DNA of 64,000 nucleotides from NCBI GenBank assembly GCA_937965785.1, contig CALCKT010000069.1, positions 62,001 to 126,000 on the forward strand, read 5' to 3'. Origin of the DNA: an uncultured Propionibacteriaceae bacterium (GTDB taxonomy: Bacteria; Actinomycetota; Actinomycetes; Propionibacteriales; Propionibacteriaceae). A model generated the notes under the pieces. It saw only the letters and a list, made by a program, of their open reading frames with translations. It had not been told where the DNA came from and searched no databases. Below, piece after piece: positions 22,501-26,407 of this stretch (positions are counted from its first letter, which is position 1; the number at the start of each line of letters is the position of its first letter). Made by a program: the position numbers and the translations under genes.

Positions 22501-23309
22501 CGGAGGCCGCGCCAATGGAGTCGCCGCGCTCCTCGCTCGAGGACTTCGTCGCTGGTGTGTGGTGCCGGGTCCTCGGTCGAGCGAGTGTGGGCGTCAAGGA
22601 CAACTTCTTCGAGATAGGCGGTAACTCCTTGTCCTTGATGAAGGTGTTCAACAAGATCAATCAGCGCTACCCCGATGAGATCACGATGGGGGACCTGTTC
22701 GCCTGGGCCACGGTCAGCGATATTGCCTCCGGCATTGAACGTCGCAGGAACCGCGCCTTGACCATCAATCGGTACCCGCTCGAATCGCTGGGTGGGTCGG
22801 TTGGGGGCGACCATCGGCTGCCGAAGGGCGCGAGCCATACGGGCCGCCGCCTGTTGCGGACTTCGCCAGAGGTATTCGGCGGGTACGCCGGGCTTGCCTA
22901 CTGGATGGCCATGGCATCACTCAGTTCCATGCCGCCGTGTCAGTTGCTCATTGAGGATGCCGATGGCCTCGTCTCCGTCGAGGTCGGTGATGATGGCGCG
23001 GAGGAGGTCATGACCGCTGTACGACGGGCCTGTGGGGCCCGCAGCCGGGTGCCCGAGCATTGCCGGGTGCGTCTGTCTGGTGAGGGCACCTCGTCGGTGC
23101 TTCGTCTACCTGGCGGGCTGGACAAGGCATTGCCGGCGTTGGTGGTCGGAGAGATCGATTGGTGCCTGGAGATTGCCGACATCGGGGACTCCTTGACACT
23201 CCGGGTCACGGGCTGCTCCCAGTGGGCTCCGCACGGCACCCTCGGAGTGTTGGTCACACGCACGGCCAAGGTTCTGGACCGGTTGCTGAGTGATCACGTG
23301 AGCTCGTGA
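7527..23309 (+). CDS. Non-ribosomal peptide synthetase, A-T-E-(C-A-T-E)x2-C-A-T-tail
   Basis: Second synthetase of the assembly line, about 5260 residues. I chose the ATG at 7527 because an AGGA lies about 7 bp before it; an in-frame start at 7470 would overlap the previous gene. Approximate landmarks: A3 core at residue 165, T at 548, E HHLVIDALSW at 731; C at 1050-1450 (HHVILDGW at 1182), A4 core 1658, T 2036, E 2218; C 2553 (HHAILDGW 2682), A5 core 3159, T 3531, E 3715; C 4040 (HHIIVDGW 4170), A6 core 4654, T GGNSLSLM near 5026. Thus residues 3, 4 and 5 of the window's chain should be D-configured. Hand-read pockets: A3 D-M-K-D-L-G-M-I-D (close to the Glu code), A4 D-A-L-W-W-G-G-T-F (Val-like), A5 D-A-S-V-S-A-A-V-Q, A6 D-A-W-L-T-G-A-V-M. 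The last 190 residues have no thioesterase or reductase motif; they faintly resemble the C-lobe of a condensation domain. The gene begins with an A domain and so depends on the C domain ending the upstream protein. Confidence 0.95.
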   Translation: MYSTSVGTVTPLQLFREAVSGAADSPAISNAQRTWTYAELDRWTDAIAHRLTAAGVSVGDFVVVVASRCAEMLAAELALVKIGAVFVPVEAGNPAARVRFIVRDTAARAVVLCGEPTIEHWAPTSSQWADGVHVETVSSATPFRDAIYQPIHGVPDDPTRLSYCIYTSGTTGKPKGVLIEGGSLVNFVQHCLTPIWEDSGSQRLALVSSFAFDMSMKTSFGALLTGRHVRVIAENERDDVAAFVRLLSAERIDAFDCTPSYLRAVRSVVSDRGEVPRLKGVLVGGESLDLALAQDVFALTGATVYNMYGPTEATIDATYTSYAGQQLRRLTVGHPFNGVDVAVVKGGRRLATGLLGEIWIGGRGVARGYLNRPELTEEKFVTDPFGPGSGRYYRTGDLGRVLPSGEIDCHGRMDAQVKLHGYRIELEEIERAIDGAPGILAAAAAVLNPAAGEQVLVGYYTADDHVDEDELRAWLGERLPHYMVPSVFMRLAELPLTRNGKLDRKALPTPSARCEADTTSPRSEVEAVVVEALEEVLGCSPIGVLANFFEVGGDSIKAILVVSALARRGLRISVRDIMASQTAARMAVVARPDVQRPAALAPATGEVPATAIVADFFSRALPQPQHHHQSMAFPVSEADLPLLPAAWAAVLGRHLILSGHVRDGRLVVPANPAPNGLHHWALQGLQPHEFKEEAGRRADELCRATDLASGPLAWGAVLRGDKGVELLVCAHHLVIDALSWRAIRNSLKEALDLARQGAPVVLSPEQVTFRQWACALESVEPRALDRAHWARTAANLPPRPESASASTAPRLLRADMLLPHDVTERLVATRRGVGDPDLEQVLLAAVAGAARRVWHVERIGVRMEGHGRDHLDGLPDATGAVGWFTSRYPVALDTCEDRVEQLLLSRQELMSVPSHGMTWGLVEVEGAGSMWLAFNYMGDVSGDDQRSLNPYGQPSAPENLDSALVSVDAMFNDGQLEIQTRVRSEFADQATLVSFVRAVRAEMVWLAGHVDQWRGRVTVPADHPEADLTLPEFQAIAAALHGARVDTITVCTPLQEGLLFERLSNETATSYSVQASYDFAAAPDARRVRQVLELISEGNPLLRAAIVWENLRRPHQVILTDRRVETRVIDLRHLPAEEQAERMAKENAAQLDRLFDLSADPLIRCDVFHLSDSAQRVVFTNHHVILDGWSMAELCRQFADLHERLGRQSFALVRESHLAERGRAASWQDYVHELGDRDAVELDAHWARILDGYRGSDRVLPSDAPHGALGEAGRVERVTRDALGKAVAHTAAAHQVTVSSVVEAAWGIVVAHLTGSDDVVFGKVVSGRDIALPGVEQTLGLFINTVPTRVRVRGAGTLAELMRETQKQAIDAAGHDHCPLVEVLRAGGDISINTLYAFENYFVGEETAQFPRLEFVAAQEQTNYDLTLTVEYLGDELGIDILFDAGRYAYEDVSRIIDRLVRVLEQMTAEPQRPVDRVSTLLAGELECVTQQFNATSTDYPRDASVGELFAAQVQRTPDAIALAGPEAQLSYAQLAEQASRVAATLWGLGVSTGDCVGLLAPASAELFIGLLGIVMAGAVYVPLDVEAPPARTQFVLADSAARVVLTGGSEARALAATAGMLPAGAAAVAVEDAIDGRLPIASAPALGPSGGDPVYVMYTSGTTGRPKGSLIAHRAVVRLVVGNESLRFGPDDVMLQTGALSFDASTLEIWGMWLNGGALVHAADREDILTPERLRQLVRRHGVTAMWLTASLFNQIVSLEPNALDGVTRIWSGGEKLSPEHVAMLYAANPDVLVINGYGPTENTTFTTTHPIPRGCRDIPIGRPISNTTCHVLDGTRVCGIGEVGELVTGGDGVSLGYLNNPELTAERFISNPYGTGRLYRTGDLVRWLPDGTLDFLGRRDEQVKVRGFRIEPNEVASALQQLPHVRDAIVVARKEPNLTTALAGYLVADEPLDIAAVRMMLADFLPGYMIPTYLMQIPQVPLTRNGKADVRALPEMLQPVTGTRQGPETPAEEAACMAVAEVLGLDEVGVNDDFFALGGDSVKAIRVVAKMRQTGHGLTVSAVMRGCTPRGIAALTTTQATTQRFERSVGRVGSVPILDEFFRLNLPAPAHFNQDVVVPVGEHSRAEIEQALDALWEQHDALRAVVRDDALWLPAPDAAARFGFEAVTVDSEEHRALALTDCANRAHGSMNLSEGPLFHAALVLSPGGGQLVMCAHHLVIDGVSWRILVDDLLSVLSQLKRGESIALPARTASLIDWATALERNREAWLVAEATHWDTVDARSGAAALAVPHPVDGQATDVLHFESDLAPAVTEELARTAATAHHGEVRDVLVAALGLAVARLTGQPELAIRLEGHGRDGWPGMPPVDRTVGWFTSVYPAILPCPTDPGEAVIAAKEMLRAVPANGLGYGLRPGGLSRLTADVSFNYLGDLSERDTDIVFNATGESADTRNRMWPGTTLNVHVRAGRFHLGMLFEPATIDPETAHRLADEFGRALTEIVRHGCDLVAAGRIERTPSDFSAAELSRGDLTRLVADLRACRAIEVESEIEDVYDLTPLQAGMVFHDGDNAYVVQHIFGVNSLQEPLDPQRLADALTAVGRRHSALRAALVHEGLERPRQVVLSGRGLELTYIDLRTADRPMNVDELAAAELARGIDIAREPLLRTVLVTDANGRHHLMLTYHHAILDGWSLGLILGDLDRYHQMLTDGQSPEDVWAFAEHEAAGAPSFGEFAQTIAGRDLTATRAHWNDLLSGYEGCGEFSPAEPADRVGDTGRVEFDTTGQLAQRLSGVASAYSTTLSTIVEAAWGLVLQRANGCDDVVFGKIVSGRDHADAETVVGLFINTIPVRVLSSAGQSFDDLLRDLRAQTTASLAHDYAALADIQRWVDRPDLVRTLYTFENFSFDDTDPDGELRLEFERVSERTNYPLSLAVQERGNELNLTVLHDPSRFASTEVERILRRLEEVLHQVAENPASSISELTTLLPGEREKLLTTFNDTAVAFPRGKFAPDFFLDAVDHHPDAPALLWDGGELSFRQTEEAAWSIVAELREAGVGPGTAVALMGDRGPALIVAMLAAWLGGHHFVPCDVTQPVGRLRHMVSDCEVKAACVVGSSAAELCGQDGMLPVGTPVIDVGDLDIRLAGSAGRELRHRSTPSDLAYIIYTSGTTGVPKGVMLTHRGLANFRNCQHHIYEINDTDRVLQFANLSFDAAVSEVTLSLLCGAGLVCTTQEVIYDPDALAALMAAKDVSVAVLPPQYFLQLESLRLRVLSTAGSAATPAIVRKAQRCGRYVNAYGPTENTVQATTWDASGVVLRDGARVPIGRPTPNSQVHIVSGMRLCGVGEFGELCIAGEGLALGYVNRPELTAAKFVSNPFGPGRLYRSGDLARWLPDGNIEFAGRIDDQVKIRGFRIELGEVENALQRISGVMDAVVIAEATSAEAVELRGFVVGPRELDLSSVRAQLGDLLPHYMVPAQLTQIPQIPLNRNGKVDKGALPKSAPREEAASAEPASAAERVVCEAFAEVLGVSHVSPADSFLELGGDSIKAIRVVSRLRRTGYDLTAPTVMQHVTPRMVARHVRACEARHQPRGEVRGRVDGLPIIDAFFGWNLAEPAHFNQELTIELGACREASVRAAVEAVWEHHDALRAVVEGNGLLIRGVAEGPAVHFESHPVTDVDARARTLGAVAAKLHRSMDLAEGPLFKAAWVVDPVGGTLLLCAHHLVIDGVSWRILADDLTAAVRRAEAHESVDLSPPSASLIEWAAALDANRERIVAEEHDHWNEVEARAVKARLPRAACEPGVLEVELDAGLSKQILGTAGAAHRTDAQDLLLAGLTMAVRDVTGNAEVSVRLEGHGRVETAGLPPIDRTVGWFTTEYPVVLPCETDPRRALILVKELLRKVPNAGFGYGLRPGGLGGLTADIAFNYLGEIEDFSGAAVGFNTTGQSSSRANQIGHGLAINVLVHAGRVRLQIGHDGTVLGADGVVGLVRQYERRLGDLTGHCAAVVASGHIEPTAADRSAVGLHQAEYERILDLLGVTADAVDDIYGLTPLQSGMLFHALENPDSAAYILQQVFAVDGLSEAELHLVPAALEALVLEHPVLRTAVVHEGLGQPWQVVLTDRRIDFSVVEADEDLPRLLRADVERGFDLVRSPLLRVTAIRPTTGSADRLRLVWTYHHIIVDGWCLSTVLGAFKRHLRSLANGRTPAEVRGQAEIESLRVPSYASYVAWLAQRDQSELTEYWGDLLSGYEGQGRITPAQDPDGTAGEVVRLGRNSTGSLADRLIKVSGRRGSTLSTMVEAAWGLVLMRASNERDVVFGKVVSGRDVPIDGIDRTVGMFINTIPVRVRVNDETTVDGLIASLRDQAIASSKHDYGSLADVQRLAGRDTIIHTLYAFENYLVDDEAFRGDEGLRLSMESSREQTNYELNLTVQQVGEELRFVVLYDPGCYAAAEVSRILDRVLTVLDQLAKDEQQRVDDLRSLLQGEEQKVVEAFNGRSVEYPRELSAVDVFTGIVDEYPERPALMWGDQNLTYREFEARCLSVAASLRAAGVCVGSAVGILCERGPEAIVALMGTLLAGACYVPFDVEHPAERIRHMAHDINARAMLIQGRRAASACAREGTLPQGCAVIDVAEALTPGSPAVGREIMDGHRPGSGHLAYIIYTSGTTGVPKGVMLGHRGLVNFIYYLRTLYEQNVNDRVLQFANLTFDASVWELALSLFSGGTLVLIDKETVFDVGKLEVECRDKCVTLALLPPQYLLQTNGLSLRVLTTGGSAANAQVLHKAASSSSRYVNAYGPTENTVMATAWDASGVVLRDGARVPIGRPTPNSQVHIVSGMRLCGVGEFGELCIAGEGLALGYVNRPELTAAKFVSNPFGPGRLYRSGDLARWLPDGNIEFAGRIDDQVKIRGFRIELGEVENALRSVPEVRDAVVATHDGPDGLALVGYVVADTPVDAARLRTELAARVPGYMVPAHLVQISQIPLNRSGKPDKRALPPVVVTEAAPMESPRSSLEDFVAGVWCRVLGRASVGVKDNFFEIGGNSLSLMKVFNKINQRYPDEITMGDLFAWATVSDIASGIERRRNRALTINRYPLESLGGSVGGDHRLPKGASHTGRRLLRTSPEVFGGYAGLAYWMAMASLSSMPPCQLLIEDADGLVSVEVGDDGAEEVMTAVRRACGARSRVPEHCRVRLSGEGTSSVLRLPGGLDKALPALVVGEIDWCLEIADIGDSLTLRVTGCSQWAPHGTLGVLVTRTAKVLDRLLSDHVSS
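17433..17776 (+). repeat. Duplicated block in adenylation domain A5 (copy 1)
   Basis: This 344-bp stretch reads identical by eye to 21921-22264. It encodes the end of the large A subdomain just after core A5, through the YRSGDLARW core A7 to the RGFRIELGEVENAL core A8. Its codons are T-rich and TTG/GTG-rich (ttgtgtggtgtgggtgagtt), unlike the C-ending codons before and after it. The residues that set substrate specificity lie before the block. Confidence 0.93.
21921..22264 (+). repeat. Duplicated block in adenylation domain A6 (copy 2)
   Basis: Second copy of the 344-bp block, in the last adenylation domain. About 40 bp upstream of it, across the NAYGPTE motif, are also nearly identical between the two domains, while sequence beyond both edges diverges sharply. 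This pattern is expected of gene conversion or recombination between adenylation domains. Confidence 0.93.
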
Positions 23310-23552
23310 CCGGGCGGCGACGGGGTCCCGAGAGCCGGATGATCGCTTGGATGCCTGGTATCGCTTTGCGCCTGGCGGACGAGGATCCGACCCTCGGCCT
23401 CAGCGACGGTAGTGGCCTGGTGCACGGGCCACAGGCTGCAGGTGAGCTCATCCAAGCCCGGTGGTTACCTGGCGGCGATTCACGCCCAGTCTGACTTGAC
23501 GGCGGTGAGCAAGCTGGGGGAGGTTTATTCAGAGACGCCTCGAGGACTGGAG

Positions 23553-23624
23553 TGCTACACGTTTCGTGGGAAGTGACGAAAAACAGGTTTAATCGAACAC
23601 GTGAGGCATAGGTCTGTATTGTGC
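23553..23624 (+). repeat. 72-bp dispersed repeat, copy 1
   Basis: This block aligns without gaps to 58162-58233 with about 60 of 72 positions identical; most differences are transitions. The shared core includes gtgacgaaaaacaggtt and atcgaacacgtg. It does not code and matches no element I recognise. Confidence 0.75.
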
Positions 23625-23888
23625 CGGCGTCGAAGGTTCAGTGAGGAGTTCGAGCGATAGGTCGTGTCGGGCGGTCGTTGAGAAACCCCGCGCGATCAGT
23701 GAGGTGGCGAAGTCCTACAGTTCTGGTTGCGCAAACCGTGAGGATGCTGGTTGAACAAATGGAGGAAAGAGCATCCCAACCCGGGAATGGGGAGCAACAT
23801 CTGAACAGGTCACAGAGGAGCGAACACCTGAAAACCGCGTTGCGTGAGGTCCGGACTGGGGGTTGATTCCAGAGTGGCTGCTTGACGT

Positions 23889-23945
23889 CAACGTTGTTGT
23901 TCATCAGGTGCCCAGCTGTTGGATGCCTGATGAACAACAACGTTG
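23889..23945. repeat. Perfect 20-bp inverted repeat with 17-bp loop
   Basis: The arms at 23889-23908 and 23926-23945 are exact reverse complements (left arm begins CAACGTTGTTG, right arm begins CCTGATGAAC). No T-run follows, so it is not a standard intrinsic terminator. It could be a structured RNA, a protein-binding palindrome or a palindromic element. The TTGTTCATCAGG in the arm resembles the TTGTTCACAGG ends of the 80-bp elements elsewhere in the window. Confidence 0.8.
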
Positions 23946-24205
23946 TTCTCGTCGTTCGTGTGGTTGGTCTTGTGGACTGTGTTTCTCCGGTGGCGCCCCG
24001 ATCTGTTGGCAACTCCGACGTGTCACGTGGGCGGCTGGAACTGGGCCAACGATAACGGGGCGCTAAACGCGGTCTCGGTCCTTCGATCCAACTGCGGCGT
24101 GCGGTGCCGCTGTCAGGGCTGTGAGTCGTTCCGTGGATGAGTCGCGTGGCATCCCTCGACTGTGAGGAACGGAACGAGTACGGTGCGGTCCTGCTGAACT
24201 GGGGC

Positions 24206-24280
24206 TCAGCCCCAAGTCCACCAATTCCAGGGGAAGGACGTATCGGTGGGGGTGTTGGTCGTGACGATGGTCATGAACAT
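24206..24280 (-). CDS. Trp-rich 24-residue microprotein under a MerR promoter
   Basis: Short open frame starting ATG at 24280 and ending TGA at 24206. The peptide has a Thr-rich middle and ends FPWNWWTWG, with four Trp in the last seven residues. A purine-rich ribosome binding site (GAAAGGAAG) stands 7 bases before this ATG. A MerR-type promoter ends about 50 bp upstream, giving a short 5' leader. The stop codon lies inside a GGGGCT/AGCCCC dyad. I do not recognise the family. It has no signal peptide and is too short for a folded domain; it could be a regulatory leader peptide, a membrane-active peptide or a precursor peptide. No trp or other gene follows on this strand, so a classical Trp attenuator is unlikely. 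A 109-residue frame (24063-24392) overlaps it in another phase but has no suitable ribosome site. Confidence 0.5.
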   Translation of the reverse strand: MFMTIVTTNTPTDTSFPWNWWTWG

Positions 24281-24337
24281 TGTGCATCTTCCTTTCTCGG
24301 GTCCTGAGGTTGCCTTCCGGCTGATCTCTTGGAATCG

Positions 24338-24368
24338 ATTCAAGATGCTGACGTAGCGTCAAAGTCAA
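24338..24368 (-). promoter_or_regulatory. MerR-type promoter for the microprotein
   Basis: On the minus strand, a -35 TTGACT (24363-24368) and a -10 TTGAAT (24338-24343) are separated by exactly 19 bp. The spacer holds the dyad TGACGTAGCGTCA (plus-strand 24349-24361). The long spacer with a central palindrome is the hallmark of promoters activated by MerR-family proteins. The same 13-mer occurs between the two merR genes. Confidence 0.75.
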
Positions 24369-24388
24369 GCCCCTGGTGTGACATGGCG

Positions 24389-25177
24389 TCACTTTGCAGC
24401 TTGGGAGGGGTCAGGACTCTCGTCGTCTGACGACCGCAGGCGCTTCCGAGCGCCTGTGATCACAGTGAGCTGGGCCTCGTTGTAGGTGAATTCCTCCATG
24501 GCGGAGGCGAGGGCAAGCGTCTTCTCGCTCGTGGGGGCGAAGCGAGCACAGATCGGGCCAAGGACCCTGACGTAGTCATCGACTAGCACAGCGATCTCTT
24601 CTGGTGAGGCGTCTGGCTCAAGGGATTCCAGCCGTGCATCCAGCTCCCGGAGCTCTCGGAACCCCGGGTCGTCATGTTTCTCGATGAAAGCTCGGGTTAG
24701 CGTCTCGTACTTGAGTCGATCATGATCGTCGGCGAACGCCGCGAGTAGTTCGATTTCAAGTTTCAACCGGTCCTCGACGTTGAGTTCGGACTGCGCGTCT
24801 GCCCAGGCGCGCTCCAGATCAGCGAACTCGATAGCAACGTCGAGTGGGGCCTGGACGTTCTGGATCTCCTCGATCTTGTTCCGCTTTTCCTGGAGTTCGT
24901 CGATCTGCTGGGTGAGGAGCTGCCGTTGCGCATCCAGGGCAGCTACAGCTTCAGGGCTCGTTGGGTCATCCATGATTTGACGCACGTGCCGAAGGTCGAA
25001 CCCGAGCCCCGTCAACCGCTTGATCCGGATCAGGTCGATGATGTCCATGACATTGAACAGGCGGTAATTCCCGGAGGTCCGCTCCGCCTTGGGCAGGAGG
25101 CCGATGCTCTCGTAGTAGCGCAGGGTGCGTGTGGTGAGCCCAACCATGCGAGCCGCGTCCTTGATCGAAAAGTCCAT
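24389..25177 (-). CDS. MerR-family transcriptional regulator with long helical C-terminus
   Basis: DNA-binding regulator of about 262 residues. The N-terminal winged-helix MerR domain is clear (TTRTLRYYESIGLLP within the first 30 residues). It is followed by a long helical dimerisation segment and an acidic, helical C-terminal domain of about 140 residues with no Cys or His cluster, so a metal sensor is unlikely. I chose the ATG at 25177, which has AAGGGA about 8 bases before it; an ATG at 25240 would add 21 residues and run into the shared operator. It is divergent from a second MerR gene whose C-terminal domain is laid out alike (a RELRELDARLESLE-like helix), so the two may be paralogues. 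The gene ends about 20 bp before the MerR promoter of the microprotein on the same strand. Family members usually activate efflux or detoxification genes when they bind a small molecule; the ligand here is unknown. Confidence 0.88.
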   Translation of the reverse strand: MDFSIKDAARMVGLTTRTLRYYESIGLLPKAERTSGNYRLFNVMDIIDLIRIKRLTGLGFDLRHVRQIMDDPTSPEAVAALDAQRQLLTQQIDELQEKRNKIEEIQNVQAPLDVAIEFADLERAWADAQSELNVEDRLKLEIELLAAFADDHDRLKYETLTRAFIEKHDDPGFRELRELDARLESLEPDASPEEIAVLVDDYVRVLGPICARFAPTSEKTLALASAMEEFTYNEAQLTVITGARKRLRSSDDESPDPSQAAK

Positions 25178-25244
25178 CCGCGAGTTCCCTTTCCCATCGT
25201 GCCGGCTAGTCGAGAGTTTACAGTCGGAAGGTGGCCTCACTAGA

Positions 25245-25275
25245 TTGACCTTGACGTAGCGTCACGGTGGATGCT
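25245..25275 (+). promoter_or_regulatory. MerR operator/promoter between divergent merR genes
   Basis: A -35 TTGACC (25245-25250), a 19-bp spacer holding TGACGTAGCGTCA (25252-25264), and a weak -10 GATGCT (25270-25275). The predicted start of transcription falls on the A of the ATG at 25282, implying a leaderless message for the plus-strand merR gene. The same site can also control the minus-strand merR gene. Confidence 0.65.
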
Positions 25276-25281
25276 GTCGGC

Positions 25282-26181
25282 ATGTCCATCAACGACCTGA
25301 GCAACAAGAAGTCGCCCGGTGGTTTGCCTCCGAACCGGTCTGGGGAGCAGGTCGCCTTGACGGGGCTCACGTGGAGTACGCAGGCGATCAGTGAGCTGGT
25401 GGGTATCACGGTCCGTACCTTGAGGTACTACCACCAGATCGGTCTGCTCCCAGAGCCCGAACGGACAACGAGGGGGCTCGTGTACGACGAGACCCACCTG
25501 CTCACCCTGCTGCGCATCAAGCGTTTCTCGATGATGTCGCTCACCCTCGACGAGATCGCCGACATCATCCACACGCCGGCCAGCCCTCGCGCCCGTCGCA
25601 TCCTCTTGGACCTGGATCAGGCCTTGGCGGACCGGGTGGCGGAAATCGAGAGTCAGCGCCGCGTGATCGACGAATGTCTGCGGGACAACACCCCTGTCGA
25701 CATCCTTCCCAGGTTCGCGCGGCACCTCGCCGCGCTGCGGAGATTGGGGAGCTACGACACCTCAGCTGCCGACAAGGCACTGGAGGAGTTGGCGTCCGGA
25801 TACGGCAGCGAAGAAGTCGAGCGGGTGGTCGACGAGGTGATCCAGGACCCGGTGATTTCCCGGCTGTCCGTACTTGAGGAACGACTGCGTCGGCTCAACG
25901 AAGACTCGGGAGAGCCGGAACTGGATGACTTGGCGAAAGATTATGGGCGGCTACTCGTTGATCTCTACACCGTCAACCCTCAAGCGGGTCTGGAGTCAGT
26001 TTCTGGACGTGACCTGGTCGAGGCCATCGGGCTGGCCGAGTCTGCTGCGAACGAGCGAGAACGAGAGGTCCTGAAGCGAGCCCTCACGGTCCTGGCGGCA
26101 CATGTCGACGGTGCCGGCTACAGCTCCTTTAAAACAAAACCTGACGCCCGGGAGGGCTGTAGAAAATATCCAAAATATTGA
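25282..26181 (+). CDS. MerR-family transcriptional regulator, second of a divergent pair
   Basis: About 299 residues. A short N-terminal extension precedes the MerR winged helix (ITVRTLRYYHQIGLLPEPER), then a coiled-coil and a helical C-terminal domain without metal-binding residues. I chose the ATG at 25282 because it coincides with the predicted transcription start of the MerR-type promoter; an ATG at 25267 would precede that start and has no better ribosome site. It probably regulates itself, its divergent neighbour and the microprotein promoter, all of which share one operator sequence. Its TGA stop is formed by the first bases of an 80-bp inverted-repeat-ended segment, and the last 20 or so residues look unlike the rest of the domain, so the natural C-terminus may have been replaced. 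Confidence 0.85.
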   Translation: MSINDLSNKKSPGGLPPNRSGEQVALTGLTWSTQAISELVGITVRTLRYYHQIGLLPEPERTTRGLVYDETHLLTLLRIKRFSMMSLTLDEIADIIHTPASPRARRILLDLDQALADRVAEIESQRRVIDECLRDNTPVDILPRFARHLAALRRLGSYDTSAADKALEELASGYGSEEVERVVDEVIQDPVISRLSVLEERLRRLNEDSGEPELDDLAKDYGRLLVDLYTVNPQAGLESVSGRDLVEAIGLAESAANEREREVLKRALTVLAAHVDGAGYSSFKTKPDAREGCRKYPKY

Positions 26182-26258
26182 GGCTTGTTCGCGGATGCCC
26201 CATATTTGCCTCTGAAAAAGCATGTCGCTTCACGGGCGCCGATTCTTGAACAAGCCCC
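26179..26258. repeat. About 80-bp element with terminal inverted repeats (diverged candidate)
   Basis: The ends read TGAGGCTTGTTC and, on the other strand, TGGGGCTTGTTC, exactly 80 bp apart, the same length and end sequence as the elements at 60834 and 63016. The interior is not clearly alike, so membership rests on ends and length. It starts with the stop codon of the upstream merR gene and lies between convergent genes, where it may also act as a transcription barrier. Confidence 0.5.
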
Positions 26259-26407
26259 ACGTGCTCCAGTCCGTCGGCTAGCTGGTCGAGCGAGGCGAGG
26301 TCCCGGCAGATCCGCTGTGGTCGCGCGGGTCCCGGAACGGGAATACCGGCAATCGGTGGATGCGGAGCGGAGAGCGTCAGGATCTGGGTTGAGGAGCCCC
26401 AGCCTTC

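Larger units (their letters stand above)
23310..24205. other. Gene-poor stretch after the synthetase genes
   Basis: About 900 bp with no convincing gene. Small open frames (for example 23306-23494 plus, 23638-24012 minus) lack a ribosome binding site and have no recognisable motif. The stretch holds a 72-bp dispersed repeat at 23553-23624 and a perfect inverted repeat at 23889-23945. Base composition is less G+C-rich than the flanking genes, which suits an insertion or decayed region. No terminator with a T-run was seen directly after the synthetase stop codon. Confidence 0.6.

Noticed and set aside
22800..23309. Thioesterase at the end of the second synthetase
   Set aside because: No GxSxG motif with a downstream His was found in the tail.
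24206..24280. Darobactin-like W-N-W motif in the microprotein
   Set aside because: Darobactin precursors need a radical SAM enzyme and a different core; none is present here, so the shared triplet is probably chance.
24206..24280. Trp attenuator leader peptide
   Set aside because: No amino-acid biosynthesis gene lies downstream on the minus strand, only the gene desert and the 3' end of the oppositely oriented synthetase gene.
24063..24392. 109-residue minus-strand frame over the microprotein
   Set aside because: It starts upstream of the mapped MerR promoter, and its internal ATG next to GGAAG has no spacing for ribosome binding; the overlapping 24-residue frame fits the promoter and ribosome site better.
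26179..26258. Certain membership of the 80-bp element family
   Set aside because: Ends and length fit but the interior does not align well, so it is listed only as a candidate.
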